A stretch of DNA of 64,000 nt from Drouetiella hepatica Uher 2000/2452 (GCA_019359505.1 JAHHHD010000006.1:62001-126000), one strand, 5' to 3'. Shown: positions 8,462-18,599, counted from the stretch's first letter. Notes: generated by a model not told the origin, from the letters alone. A program made the numbers and translations.

Positions 8462-11020
8462 CTACTCCATCTGCATTTGGCTCTCGTCTAAGCCATGATC
8501 GCGATCGACAAAATCTTGCACAAACGATCGATACTCTCGCAGCGTCTCGTCTACCCAGCCGCGATCGTGGCTATCGGCATAGAGATGAACCAGCGGTTCT
8601 CCAGCATCGGGCAACAGCAGCACCCAGCTATCGTGCTGAGAGTTGAAGATCTTGACGCCATCCGTGAGATCCAGATTTTCGACCGGGTTATTTTCCACTA
8701 GGTGTCGCATCAGCGCCCCCTTGACTGCCCAAGGACAGCGAACCGTCAGCGTTCGATGCGAGACACGCGGCAGCTCAGAGCGAATTTGACCCAAGGTGCG
8801 GGGCATATTGAAGCGATCGCGATCTTGCAGCGACAGCATTTCAATGAGCTTACCGATGCAAAACATGGCATCAAAGCCGGGGTGAATTTGCGGAAAGATA
8901 AATCCCATTTCGCCGCTGCCCCCTAGCACAACGTTGGCGTTGGTGTGGCAAGCCTCCATGAGCGCCGTGGGGTTGGCTTTGGTGCGAATGACGCTGCTGT
9001 CGTGCCGCCGAGCAATTTGCTCAACAGCGCTAGAGGCATTGACGGGCACTACCACCATGCCTCTGGGATACTCCATCAGCATCATGTGCGCCATGAGCGC
9101 CGTCAGCATTTCGCCCCGAATGGCACTGCCCGACTCATCGACTAGAATGAGCTGCTCTCCGTTGGCGGAAACTTGGACTCCGAGACTTGCTTTCAGCGCC
9201 TCCACCACATGCCCCAACTGGCTCAGCAGCACCTCGCGATCGGCATTAGAGGGAATGTTTTGGCTAAGGCTAGCGTTTAACACGACGGCATCGCAGCCAA
9301 ATTTGCCCAACAGCTGCGGCAAGACTGCCCCTGACAAGGCGTAAACATAGTCAATGACGATTTTGGGTTTGCTGCTCCGCATCGCCTCAGCGTTGAGATG
9401 ACGCTCGAAGCTGGCGCTGTAGAGATCGGTGACTTGCGGCACATAGACAACGTTGCCGATTTCCTGAATTTGCGCCCGTCGGAAGTCTTCTTTAAAGTAA
9501 GCTCCTTCAATCTTCTTCTCCCGCGCCTTAGAAAGATTGATCCCTTTCTGATCAAAGAACTCAATCAGCAAATGATCGGAGCGATCGGGGTGAACCCGCA
9601 CATGGATACCTCCTGCGACTGCCAGCGTCGGCACGGCAGTCCGGGCGATCGGGATAGAGGTCGCCTCCAAATGCTGGACGTTGATGCCTACCGACATTAG
9701 CCCTGCAATTAGCGATCGCGTCACCATGCGGGAGATCGGGCGCTGGTCGCGGGAGACGGTGACGTGAGAACCAGGCTTCAGCGTTGAGCCATAAGCTCCT
9801 CCCAGCCGGACGGCAAACTCTGGCGTAATGTCTACATTTGCCAGACCCGAAACTCCCCGCTGACCAAATAAGTTGCGGTGTGCGGTGTGTCCCCAGATCA
9901 GATTCATATTTAGGGTTGCTCCCGGATCGATCTTTTTGCTGGGCCAGACTCGCACATTGGGCGTAACGAGCGCCTCTTCCCCAACGGTCGAGAGGGAGCC
10001 AACCACTGCGCCTTCTAGCACCTGTGCCCGACGATCGATTCGGGTGCCTCTTGCCGCTACGCAAGCAATGAGCTGAGACTCTTCGCCTACGATCACGCCA
10101 TTCCAAATAATCGGGCGCTTCAAATCGGCATCGGCTCCAATGCTGACATTATCGCCAATGACGGTACCCGCCGAGATTTGGACTCGCGCCCCAATGCGGC
10201 AGTTGTTGCCAATCAAAGCGGGCGTTTCCAGGTGAGCCGAAGGATTGATGTAGGTGTTTTGCCCGACCCATAGACCGGGCGATCGCTCCATATAATCCAT
10301 GTCTAGCTTGACTCGCTGGTAGAGCGCCGCATATTGCGCCTCGCGGTAGGTATCCAGATGACCCACATCGCACCAGTAGCCCTGCGTCACGTAGCCATAC
10401 ATCGGCTCGCCTTTTTCTAGCAGCAGCGGAAAGAGATCTTTTGAAAAGTCGCTTTCCTGATCGGCACTCAGATAATCCAAGACCTCTGGCTCTAGAATAT
10501 AGGTGCCTGTGTTGACCGTATCCGAAAAAATTTCGCTGCTAGAGGGCTTTTCCAAAAACCGCTGGATGCGCTGATTTTCATCGGTGATTACTACGCCAAA
10601 CTCGATCGGATTAGGGACACAGGCAAGAATTAGCGTGGCTTTCGACTGTTTTTCTTTGTGAAACCGAATAGCGGCAGTTAGGTCAAAGTCGGTAATGCTA
10701 TCACCGCTAATCACCACAAAAGTGTCATCCAGCAGCTCCGCCACATTTCTGACGCAGCCGGACGTACCCAAGGGCTGATCTTCTTCGACGGCGTAGGTCA
10801 TCTGTACGCCAAACTCACTGCCGTCCTGAAAATAGTCCCGCATAGCGTCAGGCAAGTAGTGTAGCGTTGCAATCACCTCAGTGATGCCGTGCCGCCGCAG
10901 CAGATTGATAATATGTTGGGCGATCGGACGGTTCAAAATCGGCACCATGGGCTTGGGCAAATCACAGGTCAACGGTCTTAGCCTCGTTCCTGACCCGCCT
11001 GCCATTAACACTGCTCTCAT
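8462..11020 (-). CDS. Sugar-1-phosphate nucleotidyltransferase fused to a degenerate phosphomannomutase-like domain
   Basis: 852 residues in three parts. Residues 1-230 are a nucleotidyltransferase with the [11 protein letters not shown] nucleotide-binding loop and [10 protein letters not shown] metal site. About 250-370 is a left-handed beta-helix (repeats such as [20 protein letters not shown]). About 380-830 has the fold order of a phosphoglucomutase/phosphomannomutase, but its catalytic motifs are altered. IHVRVHP stands where TASHNP is expected, SANGEQ where DGDGDR is expected, and LPDAGEP where RPSGTEP is expected. Cyanobacterial homologues are annotated mannose-1-phosphate guanylyltransferase, so GDP-mannose supply for polysaccharide is the likely pathway. 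The start has AGGAG eight bases upstream and overlaps the preceding small frame by ATGA. Confidence 0.9.
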   Translation of the reverse strand: MRAVLMAGGSGTRLRPLTCDLPKPMVPILNRPIAQHIINLLRRHGITEVIATLHYLPDAMRDYFQDGSEFGVQMTYAVEEDQPLGTSGCVRNVAELLDDTFVVISGDSITDFDLTAAIRFHKEKQSKATLILACVPNPIEFGVVITDENQRIQRFLEKPSSSEIFSDTVNTGTYILEPEVLDYLSADQESDFSKDLFPLLLEKGEPMYGYVTQGYWCDVGHLDTYREAQYAALYQRVKLDMDYMERSPGLWVGQNTYINPSAHLETPALIGNNCRIGARVQISAGTVIGDNVSIGADADLKRPIIWNGVIVGEESQLIACVAARGTRIDRRAQVLEGAVVGSLSTVGEEALVTPNVRVWPSKKIDPGATLNMNLIWGHTAHRNLFGQRGVSGLANVDITPEFAVRLGGAYGSTLKPGSHVTVSRDQRPISRMVTRSLIAGLMSVGINVQHLEATSIPIARTAVPTLAVAGGIHVRVHPDRSDHLLIEFFDQKGINLSKAREKKIEGAYFKEDFRRAQIQEIGNVVYVPQVTDLYSASFERHLNAEAMRSSKPKIVIDYVYALSGAVLPQLLGKFGCDAVVLNASLSQNIPSNADREVLLSQLGHVVEALKASLGVQVSANGEQLILVDESGSAIRGEMLTALMAHMMLMEYPRGMVVVPVNASSAVEQIARRHDSSVIRTKANPTALMEACHTNANVVLGGSGEMGFIFPQIHPGFDAMFCIGKLIEMLSLQDRDRFNMPRTLGQIRSELPRVSHRTLTVRCPWAVKGALMRHLVENNPVENLDLTDGVKIFNSQHDSWVLLLPDAGEPLVHLYADSHDRGWVDETLREYRSFVQDFVDRDHGLDESQMQME

Positions 11021-11181
11021 AAATTCTCCTTCCCGACTCCGTTTTTGCCGATGCCCAAAATCACTGTCCAGAATCGCTGATGCGCCTGATTTACTTCAGC
11101 TTCTTTTAATCTAGTCTCATATTCGATCGCGTGTAGTGAGCAGTGTTCCAAATGAGGGGTTAATTTTTTTAAAAAGGTCAT
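11017..11181 (-). CDS. Possible small protein overlapping the guanylyltransferase start
   Basis: A 54-codon frame from the ATG at 11181 ([22 protein letters not shown]...) whose stop TGA overlaps the start ATG of the downstream gene (ATGA), with that gene's AGGAG site inside its last codons. The frame is open further upstream to an ATG at 11280. The overlap suggests translational coupling if the peptide is real. The sequence is unrecognised, has no signal or membrane segment, and could be a chance frame. Confidence 0.3.
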   Translation of the reverse strand: MTFLKKLTPHLEHCSLHAIEYETRLKEAEVNQAHQRFWTVILGIGKNGVGKENL

Positions 11182-11447
11182 GGAGCGTCTCTTGAATAAC
11201 CCAATCCTTTCAAAACCGGATTCAAAGCTGTATGACGATCGCTGCTTTGATTCAAAAAAATTCTTAATATTTATTTGCAAGGCTTAAACGCTAACTTAGG
11301 TATTTTTTGAGAAATACATTTTGAAAACTGCATCCATAGAGCAAAGCTTCAATTGCAACGTCTGTTCTATGGCAACACTTCAGTTTGCTAACTTACACTG
11401 AGAGTAAAGATTGAGCCGTTAGAGTCAAAATTTGTTGGGAGGTTTAA

Positions 11448-11627
11448 ATGGGATCTTTGCTAGGGCTTGTTGCACTTGTAGTCTATGTGGGCGGAGCTTG
11501 GAAGTTTTGGACGGGCTTCAATCGTACTAACTTTAGCCAGGGAAAAGTTCATTTGTCGCTACTCTGGCCGATCTATATGTTTTCTAAGCCTTATCGACAA
11601 AACTTCACTAAAGCTCTGAAAGGCTAA
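11448..11627 (+). CDS. Small conserved-type cyanobacterial protein (59 aa)
   Basis: 59 residues, with a clear GGGAGG site six bases before the ATG. The N-terminus is a hydrophobic helix (MGSLLGLVALVVYVGGAWKF), followed by WTGFNRTNFSQGK, a second hydrophobic patch (VHLSLLWPIYMF) and a basic end (SKPYRQNFTKALKG). It is probably membrane-associated with two short hydrophobic segments. The pattern matches a small protein I believe recurs in cyanobacterial genomes, but with no assigned role. It is a single gene with its own leader. Confidence 0.8.
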   Translation: MGSLLGLVALVVYVGGAWKFWTGFNRTNFSQGKVHLSLLWPIYMFSKPYRQNFTKALKG

Positions 11628-11820
11628 TTGCGCAGGCTATTTGTGAAGGCTATTTGTGAAGAGCTACATCAAGCTTGAGCGCTGTCCATGAGGCGGTGCT
11701 CAAGCTTTGGCAGGTGCTCAGTCGGATGAAAGGCGCGATCGGCTAAAGTAGCAACAGCGGGTGCGTGATATTTCAAAAAGCAGCCCGTGCAGTATTGAAG
11801 CGTATTTTAAGGACATTGGG

Positions 11821-12549
11821 ATGGCAAAGGATAAGGGTCAGGGCGATAGGCAGCTATCGGAGTTTTTGGGCGATCGCTCCAGCGTCTGGGCAACTCAGCT
11901 AGATGCCATTGCTCTGCGGTTTAATCGAGAGTACCGCAAAGAATCCTTTAATCTGCCGCCCGAAGTCGAAGCCATGCCGATCTTTCAAGAGTGGATGGCT
12001 GGGTCACTTACCAGCAAAATTGCCTCGCCTTTCTGGGACTTGGCGAAACCTAAAAAGCAGCAGAAATGTCTCGACTTGGGCTGTGGGTTCAGCTTTATGA
12101 TCTACCCTTGGCGAGAGTGGGAAGCCCAATTTTATGGGCAAGAAATTAGCTCTGTTGCCCGTGATTTTCTGACTTCCAGGGGTTCTCAGCTCAACTCCAA
12201 GCTATTCAAAGGCGTTCAGCTCGCAGGTGCCCACGAACTGAACTATGAGAAGAATCTGTTTGATTTGGTGATTGCCACGGGCTTCAGTTTTTACTATCCC
12301 CTCAGCTATTGGGCAGATGTGCTGGCAGCCGTTAAGCATGTCCTCAAGCCTGAGGGATTTTTCGTATTTGATGCGATCGCCCCTGATACTGAAATGGCGG
12401 AAAATTGGGCAATTCTGGAAACCTACCTCAGCGCTGAGGTGTTTTTGGAGCCGCTGGAGGATTGGCAAAAGCTAATTAAAGCGTCGGGTGCCCAAATTGT
12501 GAGGCAGCAGCAGGGCGATTTATTTCAGATGTATAAAGTAAAGTTCTGA
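11821..12549 (+). CDS. Class I SAM-dependent methyltransferase
   Basis: About 242 residues. Motif I of the Rossmann SAM-binding fold is KCLDLGCGFS, followed by an acidic motif II region (EAQFYGQEIS) and motif IV-like LFDLVIATGFSFYYPLSYW. The substrate cannot be told. The ATG at 11821 has AAGGA seven bases upstream and is preferred over the in-frame GTG at 11761, whose extra 20 residues (MRDISKSSPCSIEAYFKDIG) have no such site. A strong intrinsic terminator follows. It stands alone. Confidence 0.8.
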   Translation: MAKDKGQGDRQLSEFLGDRSSVWATQLDAIALRFNREYRKESFNLPPEVEAMPIFQEWMAGSLTSKIASPFWDLAKPKKQQKCLDLGCGFSFMIYPWREWEAQFYGQEISSVARDFLTSRGSQLNSKLFKGVQLAGAHELNYEKNLFDLVIATGFSFYYPLSYWADVLAAVKHVLKPEGFFVFDAIAPDTEMAENWAILETYLSAEVFLEPLEDWQKLIKASGAQIVRQQQGDLFQMYKVKF

Positions 12550-12612
12550 CGAGATGACGGAAGATCTGCGGAATACACGCAGTTCATTGTGACGGTATTC
12601 TAAATTTAATTA

Positions 12613-12662
12613 GAGGATGATGAAAGCTTTGCTCCACAGAGCTTTCATCATCCTCTTTTTTT
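12613..12662 (+). terminator. Intrinsic terminator of the methyltransferase gene
   Basis: Perfect 16-bp stem (12613-12628 with 12640-12655; arm GAGGATGATGAAAGCT), 11-base loop, then seven T. It follows the methyltransferase stop by 63 bases. Confidence 0.92.
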
Positions 12663-13310
12663 ATTCATCTATGTCTGAATAGCTGCCCTTTTCGGTAATT
12701 GCTGAGGCAAATAACTAATTGACGGGGTGAGTGCGATCGTAGAAATCGTCAGATGCACGGATTGAGGCTTCACCAGAATTTCATATATTACAGCTATGGA
12801 TTCATGGAATCGAAATAAAAGCGCATGAGTCAGTAGATTCTATGAAATATTGCCGATTCAGAAATAGCCCGTTCTGAATTCAGATTTTCAAGGAAGAACG
12901 TTCCTTCGCATCTGCCTACATCTGCATCTACCTATAGATATTTTTAGTTTCAGAAAAGTCTCAGAATGAATTTATTCTACGACTTTTTAGGTAGCTAAGA
13001 CATCATATTTTTATCCTGGAAGAACGATCTGTTGCGGTTTATTTTGTCTTGATTTTTGTCTACTTCTGTCTCCAAGAATGATTCGTATTGGCGACAGTAA
13101 TAGCCTCTATCTGTAAGCGCAGTTCGCCCTGTATCTCATCTCCTCGCTCGCTTGCACAAGCATGAGCGCCAAAATTTTCAGTCTCAGCAGAGAGCTGATG
13201 CCTTCTCTGCCACAAATTCCAATGCCGCTATTTCGCAAATCGACGCTGAGCGCTAGATGCACAGCGAAATTTGCCTACTCATTCAGAAAATTAACCCAGG
13301 AAATTTCATC
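12663..13310. other. Long AT-rich leader upstream of the RTX glycosidase-like gene
   Basis: About 650 bases with no supported gene. It contains several AT-rich blocks and may hold the promoter and a long 5' untranslated region for the secreted protein that follows. Short frames overlapping its right end (from 13162) are out of frame with the real gene and look spurious. No operator or hairpin stands out. Confidence 0.5.
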
Positions 13311-16142
13311 ATGTCGGAATCTTCTACAAAGAACAAGTCCCTGGGAATTGGTTTGGGAGAAGTCACTTACTATTCTACACAACTGCCGCTTATCGATCTA
13401 TTTAAGACTGCGCGGAGCTGGTTTACCCAAAGCGATACTCAATGGGATACCGATGAAGGGAAGCGCCTAGATCTTGATCAAGATGGGTGGGTGCGATCGC
13501 TTCCCAGCGTCTCAAAGTCCGACACTACAGATGCTCCAGCCTACAGTAAGGTCGCCACTTTGCTGACGCGAGATATGGCAAATGTCCATCGCTCAGGTCG
13601 CTATGTGGTGATGTATGAAGGCACAGGCAAGATTGACTATAGCTTTGATGCTACCAAAATAGAATCTGACTCTGTGACGGGTCGAGATGTGCTGCAAGTG
13701 GATAGCAGCAGAGGCAACGGTATTTATCTCAAGATTACCGAAACCGATCCTCAAAAAACGGGAGACTACATCCGCAACATTCGGATTTACAACGAAGAGG
13801 ACTTGTCGCTCGTAGAACTGGGCGCACAGTTCAATCCAGAATTTGTTGACAATATCAAGTCCTTTGGCACGCTGCGCTTTATGGACTGGATGCACACTAA
13901 CAGCACTGGACAAGGCGTTTGGAGCGATCGCCCTAAACCTAGCGACATTAACTGGACTGACAAAGGGATGCCTGTAGAGATAATGGTGGCACTCGCCAAC
14001 GAAACCGGAACCTCTCCCTGGTTTAATATGCCTGTAGCCGCCACAGATGATTACATGGCGCAGTTCGCAGCATATGTGCGTGACCATCTTGATCCCAGCC
14101 TCAAAGTCCATGTCGAGTTTTCCAACGAGGTTTGGAACTGGCAATTTCCCCAGGCTCACTACGCGCAGGATCAGGCTGAAAAGCGCTGGGGCAAAGACCT
14201 AGCGGGTGGCGGCGGCTGGATGCAGTGGTACGGAATGCGCACGGCGCAAATGTCAAAGATTTGGAAAGATACCTTTGGCGATGCTCAAGATCGAGTGGTT
14301 TCGGTGATGAGTACCCAGTCGGCATGGAGAGGGCTGGAAGAACCGCTGCTCAACACGCCTGCCTGGGTGGCAGAGGGCAATGAGCCAGCCTACAAGTCGG
14401 TGGATGAGTATGCGATTACGGGCTACTTTGGCGGCGATCTGGGTACGCCCGAAAATGTGGACGTGGTGCGATCGTGGCTTTCTGAACCTGACGGCGGATT
14501 TAGCAAAGCCTTCCAGCAGTTACAGTCGGGCGGTTTGTTGCCCACCCATGATTCTGTGGCTGATGCGATCGATCGGTTCAAATATCACGCCGATGTTGCC
14601 CAAAAGCATGGGCTAAATTTGGTGGCTTACGAAGGTGGACAGCATCTAGTCGGCATTAGCGGTCTAGAGAATGATTCCAAGCTGACGCAATTTTTTACAG
14701 ACCTGAATCGCCGTCCCGAAATGGGAGAGCTTTATAAACAGCTCCTCGAAGGCTGGAAGCAGGCTGGCGGCACGTTATTCAATCCCTTTGTAGATGTCTA
14801 TGCTTCTAGCAAGTGGGGCAGCTGGGGCGCGTTAGAAAAAGTCGATCAGGTCAGTTCGCCAAAATACGATGCCTTGATGAACTTCATCAATACCCACGAT
14901 CGCTGGTGGAATGAGCCAGTTTCCGGTATCCAGGTCGGCAGCTTTCAGCGGGGGACGATCGGGGATGACATCCTCAACGGCACCGACGACAACGACACGC
15001 TGCTGAGCGGGGCAGGCAATGATCAGGCGCAGGGAGGATTAGGGGACGATCGCCTCCATGGTGAATCCGGCAATGATAACCTAGAGGGCGGCATGGGCAG
15101 CGATCGTCTAGCAGGCGGCAATGGTGACGACATCCTCTTGGGCAGCGCTGGGAACGACATCCTCTTGGGCGGTGCAGGAAATGACATTTTGGATGGCGGC
15201 GCAGGTCAAGATGTGTATCTGTTCGACTCCTGGAATGAATTTAAGCCCGAAGACTTGGGTGTAGATTCTTTGAAGTTTGAAACTGGACAGGATCAAATTG
15301 TCTTAGATCCCAACACCTTTACGGCAGGGCGATCGTTTGCCATAGCCGCCAGCGATGAAGACGTTGCTGCCAGCGCAGCGGTGATTGGCTACAGTCGCGC
15401 TACGGGCAACCTGTTCTATAACCCCAACGGTAGCGACTCTGGACTGGGCACAGGCGGACAAATTGCTGCGCTGAGCGACAAGCCTGAGCAGATCAGCGTC
15501 AGCTTTGCAGCTGATTATATGGCAACGGAATCTGTTTCGGATGCTCAGCACCCAGTTCAGCAGACCTCGCAATCCGCCTCGCAGCCTCAAGCCTCGGTCG
15601 GTCTTAGTGGAGGTAGCAGCGGCACTCGCAGTAAGACGCAACTGGACAAACTCACGGGCAGCGACAAACTCACGGGAACCTCCCAACCCGATCGCCTGAC
15701 CGGAACTCCAGGCAACGATCGCTTTATTTATGCGGGTGCTACAAAAGCCGAAGCTTTGGCAAAATCGACTTCCAAAGCAACCGATCGGATTATCAGGTTT
15801 GACGCTAAAGCGGGCGATCGGATTTGTCTAGATTTTGACAACAATCTCACGACAATCGATTTACCCAAGAAATTATTCAATGCGGGTGAACAGAGCGGCA
15901 GTTTGGGGAACGCGCTACGCAATGCCTTTGCTGACAAAGATCCGTCAACGCCTGGAAAACAAAAGTTAGCAGCCAACGAAGCGGTTTTACTGCAATGGCA
16001 ACGTAAGACTTTTCTGGGTGTGAACGATCATCAGAGCGGTTTTTCACGCGATCGAGATTTAATGATCGACGTTACGGGGATGAAAATGATATCTGGAGAT
16101 GCCAGCTCTGGAGCGCTGCCCATAAACCATTATTTTGCATAA
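13311..16142 (+). CDS. Secreted RTX protein with a glycoside-hydrolase (clan GH-A-like) domain
   Basis: About 943 residues. The N-terminal 540 resemble a (beta/alpha)8 glycosidase. VEFSNEVWNW fits the Asn-Glu acid/base motif of clan GH-A, and LVAYEGGQH could carry the nucleophile Glu. From about 550, RTX-type nonapeptides (GGxGxDxLx: GAGNDQAQGGLGDDRLHG, GGNGDDILLG) bind calcium and mark type I secretion. A Ser/Gln/Gly linker and a second RTX-like block ending in a DRIIRFDAKAGDRI segment follow. No classical signal peptide is seen, as expected for type I export. The ATG at 13311 (MSESSTKNK) has AGGA nine bases upstream; the earlier ATG at 13257 adds an unlikely extension. Substrate is unknown, perhaps a cell-surface or environmental polysaccharide. 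Confidence 0.82.
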   Translation: MSESSTKNKSLGIGLGEVTYYSTQLPLIDLFKTARSWFTQSDTQWDTDEGKRLDLDQDGWVRSLPSVSKSDTTDAPAYSKVATLLTRDMANVHRSGRYVVMYEGTGKIDYSFDATKIESDSVTGRDVLQVDSSRGNGIYLKITETDPQKTGDYIRNIRIYNEEDLSLVELGAQFNPEFVDNIKSFGTLRFMDWMHTNSTGQGVWSDRPKPSDINWTDKGMPVEIMVALANETGTSPWFNMPVAATDDYMAQFAAYVRDHLDPSLKVHVEFSNEVWNWQFPQAHYAQDQAEKRWGKDLAGGGGWMQWYGMRTAQMSKIWKDTFGDAQDRVVSVMSTQSAWRGLEEPLLNTPAWVAEGNEPAYKSVDEYAITGYFGGDLGTPENVDVVRSWLSEPDGGFSKAFQQLQSGGLLPTHDSVADAIDRFKYHADVAQKHGLNLVAYEGGQHLVGISGLENDSKLTQFFTDLNRRPEMGELYKQLLEGWKQAGGTLFNPFVDVYASSKWGSWGALEKVDQVSSPKYDALMNFINTHDRWWNEPVSGIQVGSFQRGTIGDDILNGTDDNDTLLSGAGNDQAQGGLGDDRLHGESGNDNLEGGMGSDRLAGGNGDDILLGSAGNDILLGGAGNDILDGGAGQDVYLFDSWNEFKPEDLGVDSLKFETGQDQIVLDPNTFTAGRSFAIAASDEDVAASAAVIGYSRATGNLFYNPNGSDSGLGTGGQIAALSDKPEQISVSFAADYMATESVSDAQHPVQQTSQSASQPQASVGLSGGSSGTRSKTQLDKLTGSDKLTGTSQPDRLTGTPGNDRFIYAGATKAEALAKSTSKATDRIIRFDAKAGDRICLDFDNNLTTIDLPKKLFNAGEQSGSLGNALRNAFADKDPSTPGKQKLAANEAVLLQWQRKTFLGVNDHQSGFSRDRDLMIDVTGMKMISGDASSGALPINHYFA

Positions 16143-16222
16143 TAGCTCTGACTTTCGGAGTAAGCTTTAGAGCGAGTTAATACCAATTTAGTATGAGACT
16201 GCACATAAATTTGCATGAAGCA

Positions 16223-16267
16223 CATCGTTTAATTCTCGCAAGATTATCGCGCGAGAATTAAACGATG
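16223..16267. repeat. Intergenic palindrome
   Basis: Perfect 17-bp arms (16223-16239 and 16251-16267, CATCGTTTAATTCTCGC and complement) with an 11-base loop, between the RTX gene and the Uma2 gene. A TTAATACCAATTTA sequence about 40 bases to the left resembles the terminal repeat of the element at 29675. It has no T run, so it is probably a repeat element rather than a classical terminator. Confidence 0.75.
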
Positions 16268-16376
16268 TTTACTTCGTCTACTTCTGAGTTGCTACTAGTC
16301 GCTAGAATAAGCATAAGAATACCTAAAATCCTTACAAGAAAAGCTCTGAGTTATACAAAAAACAGGAACGCAGGTA

Positions 16377-16946
16377 ATGACAGCTAGTAAAAGCTATGCC
16401 TACTTCACACCCGAAGAATATTTAGAAATTGAGCGGATTAGCCTCATTAAACATGAATATCTTCAGGGTCAAATCGTGGCAATGGCAGGTGCAAGCAAAG
16501 CACACGTGATTGTGACAGGCAACCTCTCCGCCCTGTTTGTCAATCATTTACGCGGTACAGGCTGTATTTCCTATGCCACGGACATGAAAGTTCGCTTACC
16601 TGCGCTCAATCTCTTCTACTATCCTGATTTGGCCGTCACTTACGACGATCGCGATCGCCTCTCCAGCGAAGATTTTATTCTGCATCCTCAGCTGATTATT
16701 GAGGTGCTATCCGACTCAACAGAAGCCTTCGATAGAGGTGAGAAATTTGCTAATTACAAAACAATTGCAGAACTTGAAGAATATGTTCTGATTCATCAAA
16801 ACCAAATTTTAGTTGAACAGTTCCACCGCCATGACAACTTGTGGATTCCGCAAGTCTATCGAGCGGGAGACACGATCGAATTTTCTAGTATTAATCTTTC
16901 GTGCCCGATCGCATTACTCTACGAAAACGTTGCACAGTTGCTGTAA
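16377..16946 (+). CDS. Uma2 family (DUF820) restriction-endonuclease-like protein
   Basis: 189 residues with the PD-(D/E)xK fold signature of the Uma2 family: YFTPEEYLEIER at the start, YYPDLAVTYDDRDR (catalytic Asp), then LIIEVLSDSTEAFDRGEKFANYKTI with the Glu-x-Leu and Lys region, and LEEYVLI. These proteins are present in dozens of copies in filamentous cyanobacteria. Nuclease fold is established, biological role is not. It is convergent with ruvC. Length is typical. Confidence 0.92.
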   Translation: MTASKSYAYFTPEEYLEIERISLIKHEYLQGQIVAMAGASKAHVIVTGNLSALFVNHLRGTGCISYATDMKVRLPALNLFYYPDLAVTYDDRDRLSSEDFILHPQLIIEVLSDSTEAFDRGEKFANYKTIAELEEYVLIHQNQILVEQFHRHDNLWIPQVYRAGDTIEFSSINLSCPIALLYENVAQLL

Positions 16947-16983
16947 TTTTTTGAGCACCTCGTCTGAAACTTAGCCTAAAAAC

Positions 16984-17475
16984 CTAACACTGAAACCATG
17001 CCGCTAGCGCGATCGCCAAAGCATCAGCAGCATCGTCAGGTCGGGGAATCGTAGGGAGATTTAGCTCACGCGCGACGGCTTCCTGCACGTCCTTTTTGTC
17101 TGCATTGCCGTAGCCCGTCAGCGCCTGCTTTACCTGGGCTGGCGTAAATTCAACAAACGGGACGCGATATTGCGCCAACACCAGCATCACCACGCCTCGC
17201 GCTTGTGCCACCGCGATCGTGTTCCCCATTTTGTAGAAAAACAGCTTCTCGATCGATACCAGATCGGGCTTGACGATCTCTAAAAGGCTATGCAGGTCGT
17301 CATAGATCATGCAAAGGCGATCGCCTGTCGCGGTATGGGCGGGGGTCTGAATCACCCCAAAGTCCAAAGTTGACACCACTTCTGGCTGCTCACGTCCTTG
17401 AGAGGCTTTGCACAAAACCGCCCCAAAACCCAAGATTGCCAGTCCTGGATCTAAACCTAAGATGCGTTTCTCCAT
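16984..17475 (-). CDS. ruvC: Crossover junction endodeoxyribonuclease RuvC
   Basis: 163 residues, the usual length. RuvC cuts four-way Holliday junctions during recombination and repair, working with RuvAB. The RNase-H-like catalytic acids are visible: Asp in ILGLDPGLA (residues 6-14), Glu in LVSIEKLFF, and the two Asp of [10 protein letters not shown] near the C-terminus. [11 protein letters not shown] matches the conserved DNA-binding segment. It lies on the same strand and 109 bases downstream of the epimerase gene. Confidence 0.96.
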   Translation of the reverse strand: MEKRILGLDPGLAILGFGAVLCKASQGREQPEVVSTLDFGVIQTPAHTATGDRLCMIYDDLHSLLEIVKPDLVSIEKLFFYKMGNTIAVAQARGVVMLVLAQYRVPFVEFTPAQVKQALTGYGNADKKDVQEAVARELNLPTIPRPDDAADALAIALAAWFQC

Positions 17476-17584
17476 ACTAAAGCTGAGCAGTTTGAGCTAA
17501 GGACTGAATTCACCGTACCTAACTGTACTCAAAATGTACTCAAAATGTACTAACTGAGTTGCGAATTTCAGTATGGCCCCTCAT

Positions 17585-18541
17585 TTACCGCTTCAACGAC
17601 TCTCGTAGGGTATCCTCAACCGATCGCGGTTGCCAGCCTAGCTCGCGTCTTGCCTTGGCGGCATCAATGCGCACACAGCGATCGTAGATGTAATGCACCC
17701 GTTCGCGGCTGATGGGCGGCTGCCAGGAGAACAGACGACCGAGGGGTTCTAGCAGATTTCCAGCCAGACGCACCAGGAGCTTTGGCGCTTCTAGCGGCAC
17801 AGGAACACCTGTTTCCTGACTCAAAAAATTGAACATCTCACGGGTAGAAAGCTCCCCAGCCGAAATGATGTAGTGTGACCCATTGGGCGCTTTCTCGGCT
17901 GTTAGCAGCATCGCCGTTACCAAATCATCGACATGGACAAAGCCCGTAATCCGATCGCCCCCTGCCCAAACTTTGAGCTTGCCCTGAAGAAACGCATCCA
18001 GCACTTTGCCAAAATGCGGGTCGTCGGAGCCAAAGATGCCAGCAGGCATAACGCTCACTACGGGCAGACCTTGAGCGGCAGCTTGATCGACAAGCTGTTG
18101 TGCCAGATACTTTGTGCGATCGTATGCCGAAGAAAACCCTGTCTGGGTGCGCTGGAAGGTTTCATCAATCACCTTGCCCTGCGTATCGCCATACACGCCG
18201 ATCGTACTGCAATAAACCAGCTTGGAAATCTTTGCGGCTTCGGCAGCTGCCAGCACGGCACGAGTGCCCTCAACGTTAACTTGCTGCATTTTTGCCGCAT
18301 CCACAATGCCTAACTCGACATAGGCAGCCGCATGGAAGACGGTATCAACTCCCTGCATGGCGGTTTCAAGGGCGGAGCGATCGCCAATATCCCCATAGGC
18401 TAGCTCAACCTCGCAGCCCCGCAATCGGCTCAGGTCGCTGCTCTGGCGCACCCATGCCACCACCGTATCGCCCCGCTGGACGAGCGCCTTCACCAGATGC
18501 GATCCGGTAAATCCTGTCGCCCCTGTCACTAAAGCCTTCAT
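17585..18541 (-). CDS. NAD(P)-dependent epimerase/dehydratase (extended SDR)
   Basis: 318 residues. The Rossmann NAD(P) site is GATGFTGSHL (residues 7-16), the catalytic Ser lies in YCSTIGVYG, and the YxxxK pair is Y140/K144 in YDRTKYLAQ. The C-terminal half resembles the substrate-binding part of dihydroflavonol-4-reductase-like or hopanoid-associated sugar epimerases. Exact substrate cannot be read from sequence. A 21-bp tandem repeat lies just upstream, so the promoter is either beyond or within it. Confidence 0.88.
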   Translation of the reverse strand: MKALVTGATGFTGSHLVKALVQRGDTVVAWVRQSSDLSRLRGCEVELAYGDIGDRSALETAMQGVDTVFHAAAYVELGIVDAAKMQQVNVEGTRAVLAAAEAAKISKLVYCSTIGVYGDTQGKVIDETFQRTQTGFSSAYDRTKYLAQQLVDQAAAQGLPVVSVMPAGIFGSDDPHFGKVLDAFLQGKLKVWAGGDRITGFVHVDDLVTAMLLTAEKAPNGSHYIISAGELSTREMFNFLSQETGVPVPLEAPKLLVRLAGNLLEPLGRLFSWQPPISRERVHYIYDRCVRIDAAKARRELGWQPRSVEDTLRESLKR

Positions 18542-18599
18542 GTCCGTTCCTCAATGCGTTTCTGCGTCATATCAATGGATGCGATGCACCTATAGTTTG

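Noticed and set aside
13162-13470. 102-codon plus-strand frame upstream of and overlapping the RTX glycosidase-like gene
   Set aside because: It lies in a different frame from the real gene with an unrecognisable translation.
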